Shown piece by piece: positions 50,635-62,489 of a DNA stretch of 64,000 nt. The stretch is from Setophaga petechia. Its lineage: Eukaryota > Chordata > Aves > Passeriformes > Parulidae. The notes beneath the pieces were generated by a model. It had not been told where the DNA came from, made no database searches, and saw only the letters and a program-made list of their open reading frames with translations. Positions within the stretch are counted from its first letter, which is position 1. Each line of letters starts with the position of its first letter. The DNA lies in contig JANCRA010000019.1 in NCBI GenBank assembly GCA_024362935.1, forward strand, positions 7,188,501-7,252,500. Direction: 5' to 3'. A program made the translations under genes and the position numbers.

Positions 50635-51208
50635 TTAGCCCCAAATGGCAACTAAAGCTGCTGTTGAATACACTCGCCAGCCTAGAGGAGGGATGCAGAG
50701 GAGAATCAGAAAAAGCTAAAACCTGTTGAGATAAGAACAGTTGAATAATTTAAATAAAGTAAATCATAATAATAATTACAATAACATCCATGAAAAGACA
50801 GTTTACAAGAAGATATAGAGGAATAAAACCCAAGACAGACAAGTGATGTCACTACAGCTGCTCACCAGCTGCTCACCAATGCCCAGCCCATCCCTGAGCT
50901 GGGACTGGCCCCCTCCAGCCAACTCCCCCCAGTTAATACACTGAGCATGACACTCTGTGATATGGAACATCCCTTTGGCCAGCTCAGGGCAGCTGTACTG
51001 ACCTGGCCAGCCTCCTCCTGGCTTCCTGTGCACCTGATCACTGGCAGAGCATTGGAAACTGGAAAGTCCTTGACTTGGGGTAAGCCCTGCTTAGGAACAA
51101 CTAAGCAATCAGTGTGTTATCAACATCATTTGCATACTAAACCCAAAACAAAAAACTGTACCAGCTACTAGGAAGAAAATGAACTCTATCCCAGCCAAAA
51201 CCAGGACA
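50635..51208 (-). mobile_element. Avian ERV solo LTR, about 570 bp
   Basis: Reading the minus strand, it starts TGTCCTGGTTTTGGCTGGGA at 51208, then AGCTGGTACAG, GTGTTATC-type antisense blocks and TTGACTTGGGGTAAGC-type text. It ends near TTGCCATTTGGGGCTA at about 50640. This is the widespread bird LTR whose 3' part also occurs at 38105-38300. The flanks show no retroviral coding sequence. The inner part, 50720-50800, is a degraded A-rich stretch. Confidence 0.75.
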
Positions 51209-54200
51209 CATTTGTAGCTGCAGTGGTCACTACTTGTTAAAACCCCAAGTTTTTAACTTTGCTAGAAAATTAATACAACATGATTCTGAAATAGAGTTGT
51301 TCAAGAAGGAAAAAATACCATCTTGTATATGTTTCAGAATAAAATCTGAATTTACTAGACCCACTGCAATGTGTTAATCATTTTCACTTTACTTCATTCA
51401 CTGTGCCCCAGACATTTTTAGGAATGCTGCCAATTTAACAGAGCAGGATCCTTGGTCCTTATCCACATTTGAACTCTTTTCAGCTGCTCTAGCAAAGTGA
51501 GGACATCTGAAAAATCTGCTTACTATTCATATATCTCTGGGGCTTCTTTACAATCCTAAAATCTAAAAAAAGGTTTCTGTAAAAAGACATAGTTTATGTT
51601 TTAATACCGTTCACATGATGAAAATATAATTAATTTTAGATTCATTCTAAAATGAATTTTAGATTCATTCATCCATTCCTTTTGAAAATATGTATTGTAT
51701 TTTAACACACATTCATTCCCATGCTCAACATGGGAATGTGCCTATGCTTGGCCACCTCACATCAAATAATCTGAATCACAAAAATCCTTCTCATAATTTC
51801 TTCTGAGAGTATTTTGTAATAAGTACTGCTTTCCTTTGTTTGAGGATTGAACTAATTTCCTTTTTCTATCTGGATAACTAGAGGGGTTTTTACAGAATCC
51901 ATGAAGTGCTTTCTGGAAGATATTTCTGGATATCATTCAAATCATTAACCACCAGGAGATAAAATTGTGTTTCCAGTTAAGGATGCTGGCTTTGATCTGG
52001 ACAAATCACTTTGATGTACTTGTTTCTTTTGCCCCTTGTTACAGTAATATTGATAGGAGCTAAAAAGTATTGTCCAAAGATATTGTCATCACTGATTGCT
52101 GGCTTGATTGTACTTGATAATTTAGCATTCATTGGAATGAAAAAGAAGGAAGCAAGTGGCAGGGAAATTTCCCTGTCTTTTTCAGTGAGAAATCCCAAGA
52201 TTTTGTCATTTTATTCCCAGCTTAGCACAGAATTCTCCGGTGCTCTTCTATTCCAGCCCAGGGATGCTTGACATAAGGATTCATCTGCATTTGTAGAATG
52301 CTTTTTCTTTCCTTGTGAAACTAAATTTTCCTTGTTCTTGCTAACTATAAAAATGGATTGTGATATCCATTTGACAAAATATATCAGATTATCAGTGTAA
52401 TGTGTTCTTGCCCCTTTCTACCTGCTGATTCTTAATCATTCTGAACTCTCAGTTACAACTGAAGAAATCTACAATATTTTGGGTCAGTCAAGAACTGTAT
52501 CATTTGGTAGCTAATCTGGTAATTCATCAGAGAAGAGAAGGCCATATCTTTTCCCCCTCTGCAACACTAATTTTTTCCCCAGGCAGACTGTGTAACCACA
52601 GAGCAGATTGCACCAAAGCTTGTTATGACACTGCTAAGGTGGACAGAAGTGCACTCTGTCCTCACAGCCCACAGCACCAGAGTTCCAGCTGCATCTGTGG
52701 CCCCAGTGTTCTGAGGATACACTGCCATTCTCACACGGCCCACAGGTCACCTGTAACTTTCTGTAACTGCATCCACACTGCTTCTCACCACCCTGCCACT
52801 GCTGAGCCCTCCCAAAGGATTTACTGTAGGGATAAAGCCTTCCTCATTCCTTACTTGCCTCCAGGATTATGAAACACATACCTCAGTAACTGTGAACAAC
52901 TCCTGAAAATCTCCCATGAAGTTTTAATATGTACATAAGCAGCCATATGAAATTAAAAGAGAACATGACTACTCCCAGCTGCAGTCCTTTAAAGCGCTTT
53001 ATGGATATTTGCTTCTTGCCATTCCTCCTTTCTCTTTCAGAATCTGCTAAGAATCTGGATTCTGAGATTCTGGCATCAGGAGAGAGTTTGGTTGATGCCA
53101 GACATTTTCCATCCCACAAACTCATGCAGCAGGCATGGAGGGAGCAGGGGAGATCATGATTGATACACTTTAAGAGTGAAAACTCTCCAAGCTCGGCAGA
53201 CTGGGCATGCCAGCAGGCAAACCTGGTTCACACACTCTTAAGACACCAGTTGCTTTGCTGCTGAGATTACCTAACAGTTGGCATAGTCTGGCTAGTTCTT
53301 AACGCAGCAGCAGCTTTGATCCAGGACAGACTCAGGACTGTCCCATGTCAGAAATAGCCTTAGCCTACTGACCTTTGATGGCCAAGGAAGTTGGTTAATC
53401 CCTAAGGAGTGAAATCATTAACTCTGGTGGGAGATTATAAAAGTATCTATATGTTTTTAAGTGCTCTGTTATTACCTCTGATTAGTGGGTAAAAGGCAAG
53501 TGCACTCCCTCATAATTTGGTCATGGTATTACAGATTTAATCTTTAATTAACATCCTTTCATCTGCTACCCTAGGCTTTGTGACTGCCTGTGTGCTACAT
53601 GACTCAGTCCCCCAGCTGAGATCATTCTTGTTTCCAGCCATAAGGGGTACTGGTTGTCCACACAACTCTAAAACTAAAAACTGAAATTGCAAACAAAATA
53701 CCATTGCTCCTGATAAGAGGTTCTTACTCCTGTTGTCCTCGGGTAGGAAGCTATTGAAATTTTTACCATTTTTATTTGCAGATATGTGGTTGAATTAATG
53801 AGTTGAACAGCACCTGAAAAAAACATGTCCTTTTAAAGGAACTCTTTAAAATAGAGGATATTTGCTGAGCAGTGTGTGCAGTTGAGTGCAGCTGTCATTA
53901 CACTCATGTTTTCTATAACATCATGAGCTATAGCTAAATTGCTACTACTCAGTTAACAGGACTCCCAGAAGTTAGGTCTTCTAGTAATAAAGTCCAAAGA
54001 CCCCTAACAAAACACTTGTCTCCTATACCCTGTAGGGCTTTCAGTACAATGTCTTTGAAACATTCACCCAAGGAGGCAGTTTTGCTAAATGTGCAGCTGA
54101 AAGTAGTCAATAAGAAGAAAAAACAATGTTTGTGTCGATTTTTCTTTTCTTGGGTTTCTTGCCTCAGTGGTGTGCCTCCATGCAATGATGCCTCAGTGAA

Positions 54201-57200
54201 AGAGCATCTCCTGACCTTCACAAATATGGTCAGTATGAGAAACTCCTTAAAGTCAGGGAGTTCTTTGAGATTCAAGATCTCTTTTTATCCTGCTCAGAAC
54301 TGACCAGGCTCATTAGAGTAAAAGTGAAAGAACAAACTACTAATCGATTGCACATTTATGGGTCAAGACCATTTTTAAAACCACTAAAAGTGTAATTTAC
54401 CTAGACACTATAAAGAACAGAGCAGATATTAAAGTACAACTTCATAACAGTTTAATACAGTTATAACAAATAATTAACTCTTGCATTAACACTGCCCAGA
54501 TGTGGAAATAATATTATCAATCATCCTGGGTAGAATAGTGCTTGTAAATAATCTTGCATAACATCATATACAGCCTTTCTGCATTGAAATTTTTCTTTTT
54601 ATGTTTTATATGTCTAGATACAGACTAAGGTTTTGGGGTTGTTCCTTTTCTAAGAGTCTCATAAAAATCCCTATTTAAAAACAAGTTTAAATAATAACAA
54701 CAATGATGTTAAAAGGATTTTTAGTTCCTTTAGTGTCTTGATGCATCTGCACCCACTTGCACCCGCTAATATATGAATCCTATGAAAGGAAAATTATGCC
54801 TTGTTCATCTAGAAAAGAGATCAGCTAATGTAGTATTGAGCCTGAGATTGGCAACTTGTGATATGTCATTAGCAAATCTTAACATCCTTTCTCTTTAGCC
54901 CTTGTTTCCACAAATCACTTGTGCTTGGTACCAGAATGCAGCAAAGGTAGCCTGACTTACATCCAGAGCTGGAAAAATCTAGTCAGGTGGTTGCTCCCAA
55001 CATAAATGGAGATTTTGAGGGAAGTTAGAGGCAGTTTGAATAAAATTCATTATCATACTGGACATTTGCTAGGTTTGAAAATCGTGTTCTATTGACATGC
55101 TATTATTACTGTGTAAAGTTCATAGGAGTCCTTCAGGCATTTCCAAAAGTAATGCATATGATAACTGCCACTTTTCCCAATCAGTTATGAAAACAAACCT
55201 TAATTTTGGAGGGTAAAATGTCTTTTTCATTTCTGACAATGTATACCTCATGGCCTCAAAAGGACCATCAAGATTTTGAAAAAAAATATCCAGGTGGTCT
55301 GAAACTTTGAAAAAGCCCTGCTGACACTCACAGCATCCTAACATCAGAATATCCACCCTATTATTGTCCTCCCAAATTATCACATCTTATCCAAATTACA
55401 AGGTTGACATAAAATCCTGTGGAACTCTTGCAAAAAAACCAAACCAAAACATAACAAAACATAAAAAAACCTCCCAAATGAAACAATAACAAAAAAAACA
55501 AAACAAAAAACAACAACCAGCCAAACAAACAAACCAAAACAAAAACCCAAACAAAAACCAAAACAAAAAATCAAAACAACCTAAGGTACATAAAATTATA
55601 AACAAACTATAAAAATACAGTGCAGAGACCCAAGAGGTCATCTTGTGTATCCGTGCTCTAAAGGAAGTTCAGCCTTCTCTCATTTCTCTGAAAGACAGTA
55701 ATTTCACATGCAGTCCAGAGGGATTAGGATTCAACCCCATGACTTCCCCGTAGGATCTAGGGTCTGTCACTAGAACCCATTGACTGAAAGCATTTCCCTT
55801 TATCACCTTCCTTGCAAGAAAGCTTTTGTAGTTCTTCAGTATCAGCACCTTGGCTAGCAAAATCTTAGCTGTCTAAATATATCTGGCTTGAATTAGTAAA
55901 AGTGTATTTTAAAGTTGCTCTTTGACCACCAGTTCTGTGATGAGTTCACAGATTTTTCCAACAAGGTTGGTAATTTCCTGATTAATTGCATAGGCATTAC
56001 ACAAAGTTGTCTTGTTTCTTTCTCTTCCCCAAAATGCGTACTATTGACTTCTAGTTTGGTGAACTTTTTTGCCAGTCTTCTTTGTGATTTTAACTCTTTT
56101 GTCTAAGGCATTTTGGATAGATAGTATTGACTTCTTGAGGTACATGTTCATGAAGCCTCCATGGACCTTCATGCAGCTCCACTAAGTGTCAAGACACTGT
56201 CTCAGTCTTTGTGTTCCTAGAAAGTAAAATTACTCCAGAAGGTAAATGGCATCAGACTTTGCAAAAGGGACAATATATGCTCTCTTAGAGAATAGGTCTC
56301 CAAATACATTGTGTGGAAGGCTACAATATTACTTTTAATCTATTATTGTTTAAAATATTTTTGAGACCATGAGATTTTTGAGACCGTCCTGAGATCATGG
56401 CAGTTTCTCAAACAAGGGTTGTAATAGAAAACAGCTCATGGACTGACATTACACTCCTTTTGAGATGCCAGTAGAAGAGAAACCAAGTAAACGGTAACAC
56501 TTTGCATGGATATTTCTTCTCCAACATGTAATTTCTTATCAGCAGTGTGAACACAATTCCCTAAGTTTTCACAAACTAAATCTGGAATGCATTGTTAGCT
56601 GGTTTTAATGAAATGCAATTCTAGAACACTTTTTTCTTTTTTTTTTTTCTTTTTTAGTCTTCTATAATTTCACATCCTCACTTCTCACACTGTTATCTTT
56701 TCTTTACCAGTTAAGTGCAGGAACAGGACTAATTTCTACTGAGCATAACTTTTAAGTTCTGTAATCATAATTTCTTATACTGGTATAATGTGAGGTCTTC
56801 ATATACAGCTCCACCTTCTTTTCCTTTGCTTCTTGAAGAACGCTGGATTGATTTTTTTCTCTCTTTCTTATAACTTGATGATAATAAATTTAATGCTAAG
56901 TACTTTTTGTCATTTTTCTGCTCATTAAATAGCAGTGTATTAATCGCTTGGTAAAAGTAAATGGACAACTTAGGACTACAGATCAGAGTTTTGAACAAAT
57001 AAATGAAAACAGAAATAAAAAAGAGCAATAATTTTCTTTTTTTGAAGAGTGGGATTTTTAACCTTTGGCAAAAAATTTAATCCTGTTGATTTTTTTCCTA
57101 CTCAAAGATTATATGTAGGCTGAAGGATTCTTCCTTGGTGGCTTTCCTTTTATGCATATTCCTTGGTCTGTAGAGAAACTGCAAGAGACATGAGGCTGCC

Positions 57201-60200
57201 TGATTCCTCAGAACTGCTTCAAAGTCCAATGCCTCCTGTTCACAGGGGACCTGGGTCACCCTTGCCACAGAGAACAGAGATCCAGAACTACAGCTAGTGA
57301 GTTTCTTTACCCAGGCAAGAGCAGAAATGTCTCTGACAGAATGCTTTTATCTCATCCAATCTTACTCAGATGAGAAAAAGTTTTACAGCTATTCCAGAGT
57401 AGGCATCTCTGTGACAGCCCCTTAGCGCTGTAACATTCTCTATTCAAACTCAATTTTATTCAAATTTTAGCTAAATCGCATACTATATTGAAAAAACTTC
57501 AAAATTGTATCTGTTTTGGAGAGTTGAAAAGCTAGAGGGATAAAATAGATACACACTGTAATTTCATCTCTACTTCTCACTCCTTAAAATATCAACTCAT
57601 TTAAAAATCCATTATCTTTTTCTGGCTAACCTCTGAATTAACAACTCTTCTCCTAATTCTTTTTTCAAATATCTTCCAATTGATTGTCCATATATTTTGA
57701 GGGATTCAGAATAGTAGTCCACAACTTTGTGGATACTGATAGCTAATTGAAACAGGACGTGAGTTAGTAGTCAAGCATGGTTGGTTCACAAGGTGACATC
57801 CTTCTTGAGAAATGCAAGAGGTCCAAAAGATAGGCTGTGTGTCCAAATCAAACCTGCTTTGTTGCAACATCTTTCCCTCAAGCCTTCCCAGTGATTAAGT
57901 TATCTTGGTCTGTTTTGTCAAGGAGAGCTGGATCAAGCAAATCTAAACACATAAAATTAGGTGGGATAAATATTTCTGTCTTTCTGTTTCATTCCCATGG
58001 TGTTCAGAAGAGATGAAATTTGTACTTTCCAGGGGTAAAAAAAGACACATTAGTGTGCAGAAAAACTCTAATAGGAAGAAGCTACTCAACTACTGTTTGC
58101 AATATAAAAACACAGAACTGAAAAGATCTGTATGAACCCAGTCTCCAGAAAACTCTGGAACAGGATACTGAATAAGCCCATAAAGCATCTACTCTACGTG
58201 CAATGGTACACAATGCTTCCACATCAGCTAGCTTAAGAATCTTAATATGAGGTCAAGATTACACAGCAATTAAGTGTCACAGGACTAGGACAGGACAGAT
58301 TAAGGGAGTTGTCAATGACAGAGTTATCTGCAACAAGAAAGAATTTGTTGAAGAAAACTCACAGATGGTGGGAAAAACCTGTTGTCCCTGCCATACTGGC
58401 TTAAGGAAAGATTCTCTGTTGACTGCAATTCTGGCCAAAGGTGTCAGTGCTGAATGTATAAGGAGTATACACTAGAAATACACCTGGCAGTTTTAATGTC
58501 AATAGAAACACAATGACCTTTTGTCCTGCAAGCCCAGAGTTAGGAAAGAGGTGGAAAGATTAAGAAAGAGGCAGGAAGAGCTTTTTGTTCTACTCCAAAG
58601 AGAAGCAGCAGAAACTAACACTTCAGTCAATATAATGTTTGAATGCTCTTACTGCAGGGAATGTAGAAATGTAAATAAAAGTCCCTTTTTCTTACTCCTT
58701 CAGAGGCAGTCTCACATGCAATATATAAGAACTTAATTTTCTCCCTGAGAATTTTCTGTATAATCTTTCCAAAATGTTTCAAACTCAGTTTTAAAACTCT
58801 TCAGATTTTTCACATTCAGGACATTATTCCAGAACCATGTTTTCTGATACTGTTTTCAAACTACACGTATTTATTACCAAGATATGCATTTTATCTTGTG
58901 ACAACACTGCCCTTTAATTGAAACAAATCTCCTTCATGCTTTCTATGTGATAGGTCAAGGGTCATATACTTTAAGCAGATGAAATTAAATTACTCACCCT
59001 TCTTTCTGTTTAATCTCAGCTACTCTGGTGATAACCAATCTGGCTGCAACATTCACTTTGACCTGTATGTTGCTAGTTGATTTTTGTTATCAATCTGCCT
59101 GTATATCTCAGGGCAGATTTTGGGGCAACTTGGTGTATATTTGGTAAGAACATTTTTCTTGAAAGCAAGATGAAATCTCACCTGATTCTTTCCCAGCTAC
59201 TCGCCAGTGGTGTGTTCTGTGCTCTCTCCCTGTCTCCTCTCTTCTTCAGGGTCTGTTTTACCCTGGGTGTAAGACCTAATAAGCATCTAAAAAAAAAGCA
59301 CAGAACTGTGAACCCAGTTATGATAAGTACCAGATAATCACAAAAAAATATCTGCACCTGATCCAGATAGCAAGTGGAAGGCATTCTCAGAGAAAGCAGC
59401 AGGGCAAGTAATAAGAGAAATAAACATTTTAGTAGAGCAAATTGCACTATATATTGTTTCTACCTAATTTAAATCACAAGTTTAAGTAGAGAAAACAAAG
59501 AAAATGGCTGTAAGCAAAAAGTGTAGAAATGCTGGACTTCTTACCTCTGGCAGAAGAGACTACAGGGTGCAACGTTAGGCTGGTTTAGGTAACCACAGCA
59601 CAACAAAATTAAGTTAAAATTAGATCTGATTGCCAAGACCGGATGTGAGCAGCTATGCATATCTGCCTCCTCCAGTTGTAATGGAGTTTCATTTTAATAG
59701 TAAGATTATAAGGGAAAGGTTTGTCTTTGAGGCACAGCTCCCTGGCCCTGTGTTTATGCTGGTACTCCCACCTGGAGGTGCAATGACTGTCGTTCTGCAC
59801 CATATTATCTTGATGTTTAGGCAATGTTTGTCCCTAAGAGACCAGCCTCCTGCCTATGTTTCTTAACAACTTAGAATGCATACATTTCTAGTATCAAGAT
59901 TCCTATCTGTCGATGAAATTATGAAATGTCATTAGGGAGGTACATTTCCTTCCGGCAACATTTGTCCAGTTTCATTTTATTCTCTATATATTAATTTCTC
60001 AAAATTTTGGAATGAAGAAATTCTAAATCAGTTCTAGAGCCAATTCCTTGAATAATTCACAGAGATGAGGTAACCACATAGCTCATTTTACTGATAAATT
60101 AGAACAACCAAAAATTGTTTGTGATCAGTTGCTAAGTGCTTTTGAAGGAAGTTACATCTGACTCATAGTCAAAAAAGAGATCCTGGCAATATCATTGATG

Positions 60201-60379
60201 GTTGTTTGAAATCATTAGCTAAATGTTTACTGGCATAAAGAAGAGAAGGCAGAGAGAAACATGGTTTGGGTTTATTGTGTAATAAAGACAGCAGGAAAGT
60301 TTTATTTTATTCTCTTAACAGAGAACTCTTCATCAACCCCACAGCACTGGAACTAAGGCAAGCTCAATGAAACTGGTAG
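51209..60379. other. Intergenic DNA
   Basis: About 9 kb, AT-rich, with no gene I can support. It contains the A/C-rich simple repeat at 55.4 kb and a pyrimidine run at 56632-56656. A short basic frame at 58521-58736 (PRVRKEVERLRKRQEEL) has coiled-coil character but no recognised family. Relics of exons 4-7 of the third gene copy would be expected in 43-62 kb; I looked for the GFAQVA, PGG-x-RE, GGFPVK and QALI-x-KHQ coding strings and did not find them. Confidence 0.35.
55431..55581. repeat. Low-complexity (CAAAA)n-like tract
   Basis: About 150 bases made almost only of A and C in irregular CAAAA, CCAAA and AACAA units. The long open frames on the opposite strand here (Phe/Leu/Cys/Val-rich) are artefacts of this composition. 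Confidence 0.9.
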
Positions 60380-60722
60380 GAGATTGGTTTAAACAAAGAT
60401 AAAAGGAAATACTTGATTACACAGCAGACACTAGACTTCTGGAATTCCCTATCAAAGACATTCATAAAGGCAGAGGTTATCAATGGGTTCAGAAAGGGCT
60501 CAGACAAAGTCATGAATAACCAGTCCTTTAATAGGACAGGCAGAAATCTACCCTGTAACACTCCTTGTACTTTTGTATGCTGCAGAAATACACAGGAAAA
60601 AGAGAACACGGCCAGACTCACATGGTCTTCTTAAATAGCATCTGCTATTGCCTCTCTCAGAGCATATTGGGCTAACTGGAATTTCTGGTCTATTGTAGTA
60701 CAGAATGTCTAATATTCTTGAG
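60380..60722 (+). mobile_element. Ancient CR1/L3-type LINE 3' end (diverged)
   Basis: TCTGGAATTCCCTATCAAAG, then GGTTCAGAAAGGGCTCAGAC, AAAGTCATGAATAACCAGTC and, 120 bases on, GGGCTAACTGGAATTTCTGG and TCTATTGTAGTACAGAATGT, ending CTAATATTCTTG. The order and spacing resemble the old amniote CR1/L3 tail (TGGAATTC...GGGCTAGATGGAC...TCTTATGTTCTTATG). It is much more diverged than the avian CR1 copies. Confidence 0.5.
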
Positions 60723-62326
60723 AAAAAACATTGTTTGTGCCCTCTTCTGGATGCACTTGCTATATGTTGATAAGGATAATTTCCCTTCCTGATATTAAAG
60801 AAAATCTTTGTGTATAGATAACACAAATTGACTGGTTGACGTTTCAGAGATACTGACTGAAACTGAGTGAATTTATAATATATTATTATTTATGTAAATG
60901 AGCTATACTTGATAGCTGTATACTATAAGCGTTAAATACTAAGTTACTTGAGATATATTCATAGAAGAATTGATAAAGAAAGGATAAAAGCCCAAACAAA
61001 ACCCAGTTTTGTTACTAAGGCAGAACTGTAGAAACAATAGACATGCAATCTGAGATAGAGATACACATAAAATTAAGTATTACTAGATTATCTGTGCTTC
61101 ATTCTGAAATAGCAGTCCAACCACATATCTGATAAACAGGCTGATAAAGAATAAAACATACAAAATTGATGTAGATTAGTGGCACAGTGCCAAAAATGTG
61201 CAGTATGAACCTGGTTTAATTGCAAAAATACAGAAGTCCCCTGTAATTCTACAGAAAAGTGGGCTCACGGGATCTTAAACCAACAGGGAATTTCATGTAG
61301 CCTGTAAGGCTACATAAGGGCATGGCATGGTTCTAAGATGACATCTGCTTGCAAAGGGCAAGTACAGATATATGTCATGCAGACATATGGTCATGCTGTA
61401 AAAGAGAAATCTGTTTTGCTCTCATGAGGAATCACAAGGCAGAAGGCAGAATTCGCAGTTTTCCAACCAATCCATTCGGATGGATGAGAGACTGTCTCAT
61501 GTACATACAGCAGATTATAGACTCTCATTCTTTAGGTTTGGTCATATTTCATCATTTACAGAGAGATTTTAGGAACAATATATATACAGCTCAAAAATTA
61601 CCCAGCAATTATTTATTGGGTAACAGAAAGAAAGCATGAATAGCTGGTACTACCATACAACACTGTTGCTCACCATTTTCTTTCAGTTCCCTAATTTTTT
61701 TCTTGCTATTTTCTTTTGTTCAGTTACTAACAATTACCACCTCAATAATCATACTTTGCCTGTCTTATTACTTTTCTCATCTTATATGGCTATTGCTCAG
61801 GTCTTGGAGCTCAAAAATAATCTTCTCAAAGCTCTACATCACCAATGTAAAGCACCAAACTGGACTTCAGGTGACAGAGAGTTGAACCTGAATCCTTGGG
61901 CTCAGTTACATCTCCTCTCTGGGTCATTCTTTGAGTAAGTTGTCTCTGAACTCCTCTTTATTCTGCCAAGGCTATGCTGTCCCCTGTTCCTTTGCACAGT
62001 TCTTAAAACCTGTATTTGCCTTTTCTGTTTGTACACAGCAGCGTAGCACGATTTAATTAATGTATGAAATCCACTTGTCATGCTGATGTAAAAGGTTATT
62101 TTAAATGGTGCACACCTTTGCTTGTAAATCTGATATCAAATGCTTGTTAAAATAATTAAGCTATTAATTCTCCCAGTTGACAAGTCTGTGTCTGAATTGA
62201 GCATAAATGAAATACCAAACAGAAAAACAGGAAATCCATCCTGCGTATTGTGGAATGAAGGCTGGTGTCTGAATTTAGATTACAAATCAAGGCTCTAAAC
62301 ATTTCATTTACCACAGAAGTATTTAC

Positions 62327-62480
62327 CTAGTATCCTGCTGATAAAGTGATCAGTTGCTGAGTGGCAGAGGCAGGCTGTGTTAATGCAGAAATCAACCATA
62401 ATCCATAAGAACAGCATCATGGTAATAAGCAATAAGCAAAGGTCCTTCCAGTGTGGTTTCTGCATCATGCTGTTCATAAA
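62327..62480 (-). pseudogene. Relic exon 3 of a third TMEM68-like gene
   Basis: The minus strand reads in frame YEQHDAETTLEGPLLIAYYH then DAVLMDYG and a TGA stop. After a net 11-base loss relative to the 165-base intact exon it continues in another frame as CLCHSATDHFISRILG, up to a preserved donor CTAG/GTAAAT. Copy 2 has YELHGVKNLPEGPG...YYHGAIPIDY and LCLSVADHFVFRLPG at the same places. The acceptor AG is lost (CCATTTATG). The orientation is the same as the two intact genes and it lies about 26.7 kb upstream of copy 2's exon 3. No other exon of this copy was found in the window; exons 1-2 could lie beyond the right edge. Confidence 0.85.
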
Positions 62481-62489
62481 TGGTCAGGT

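Noticed and set aside
55361..55641. Minus-strand open frames rich in Phe, Cys, Leu and Val that look like membrane proteins.
   Set aside because: They are the reverse complement of an A/C-rich simple repeat.
58521..58736. Plus-strand frame with PRVRKEVERLRKRQEEL, possible coiled-coil protein.
   Set aside because: Only about 30 residues look protein-like, there are no splice sites or family match, and it could be a scrap of LINE ORF1. Not called.
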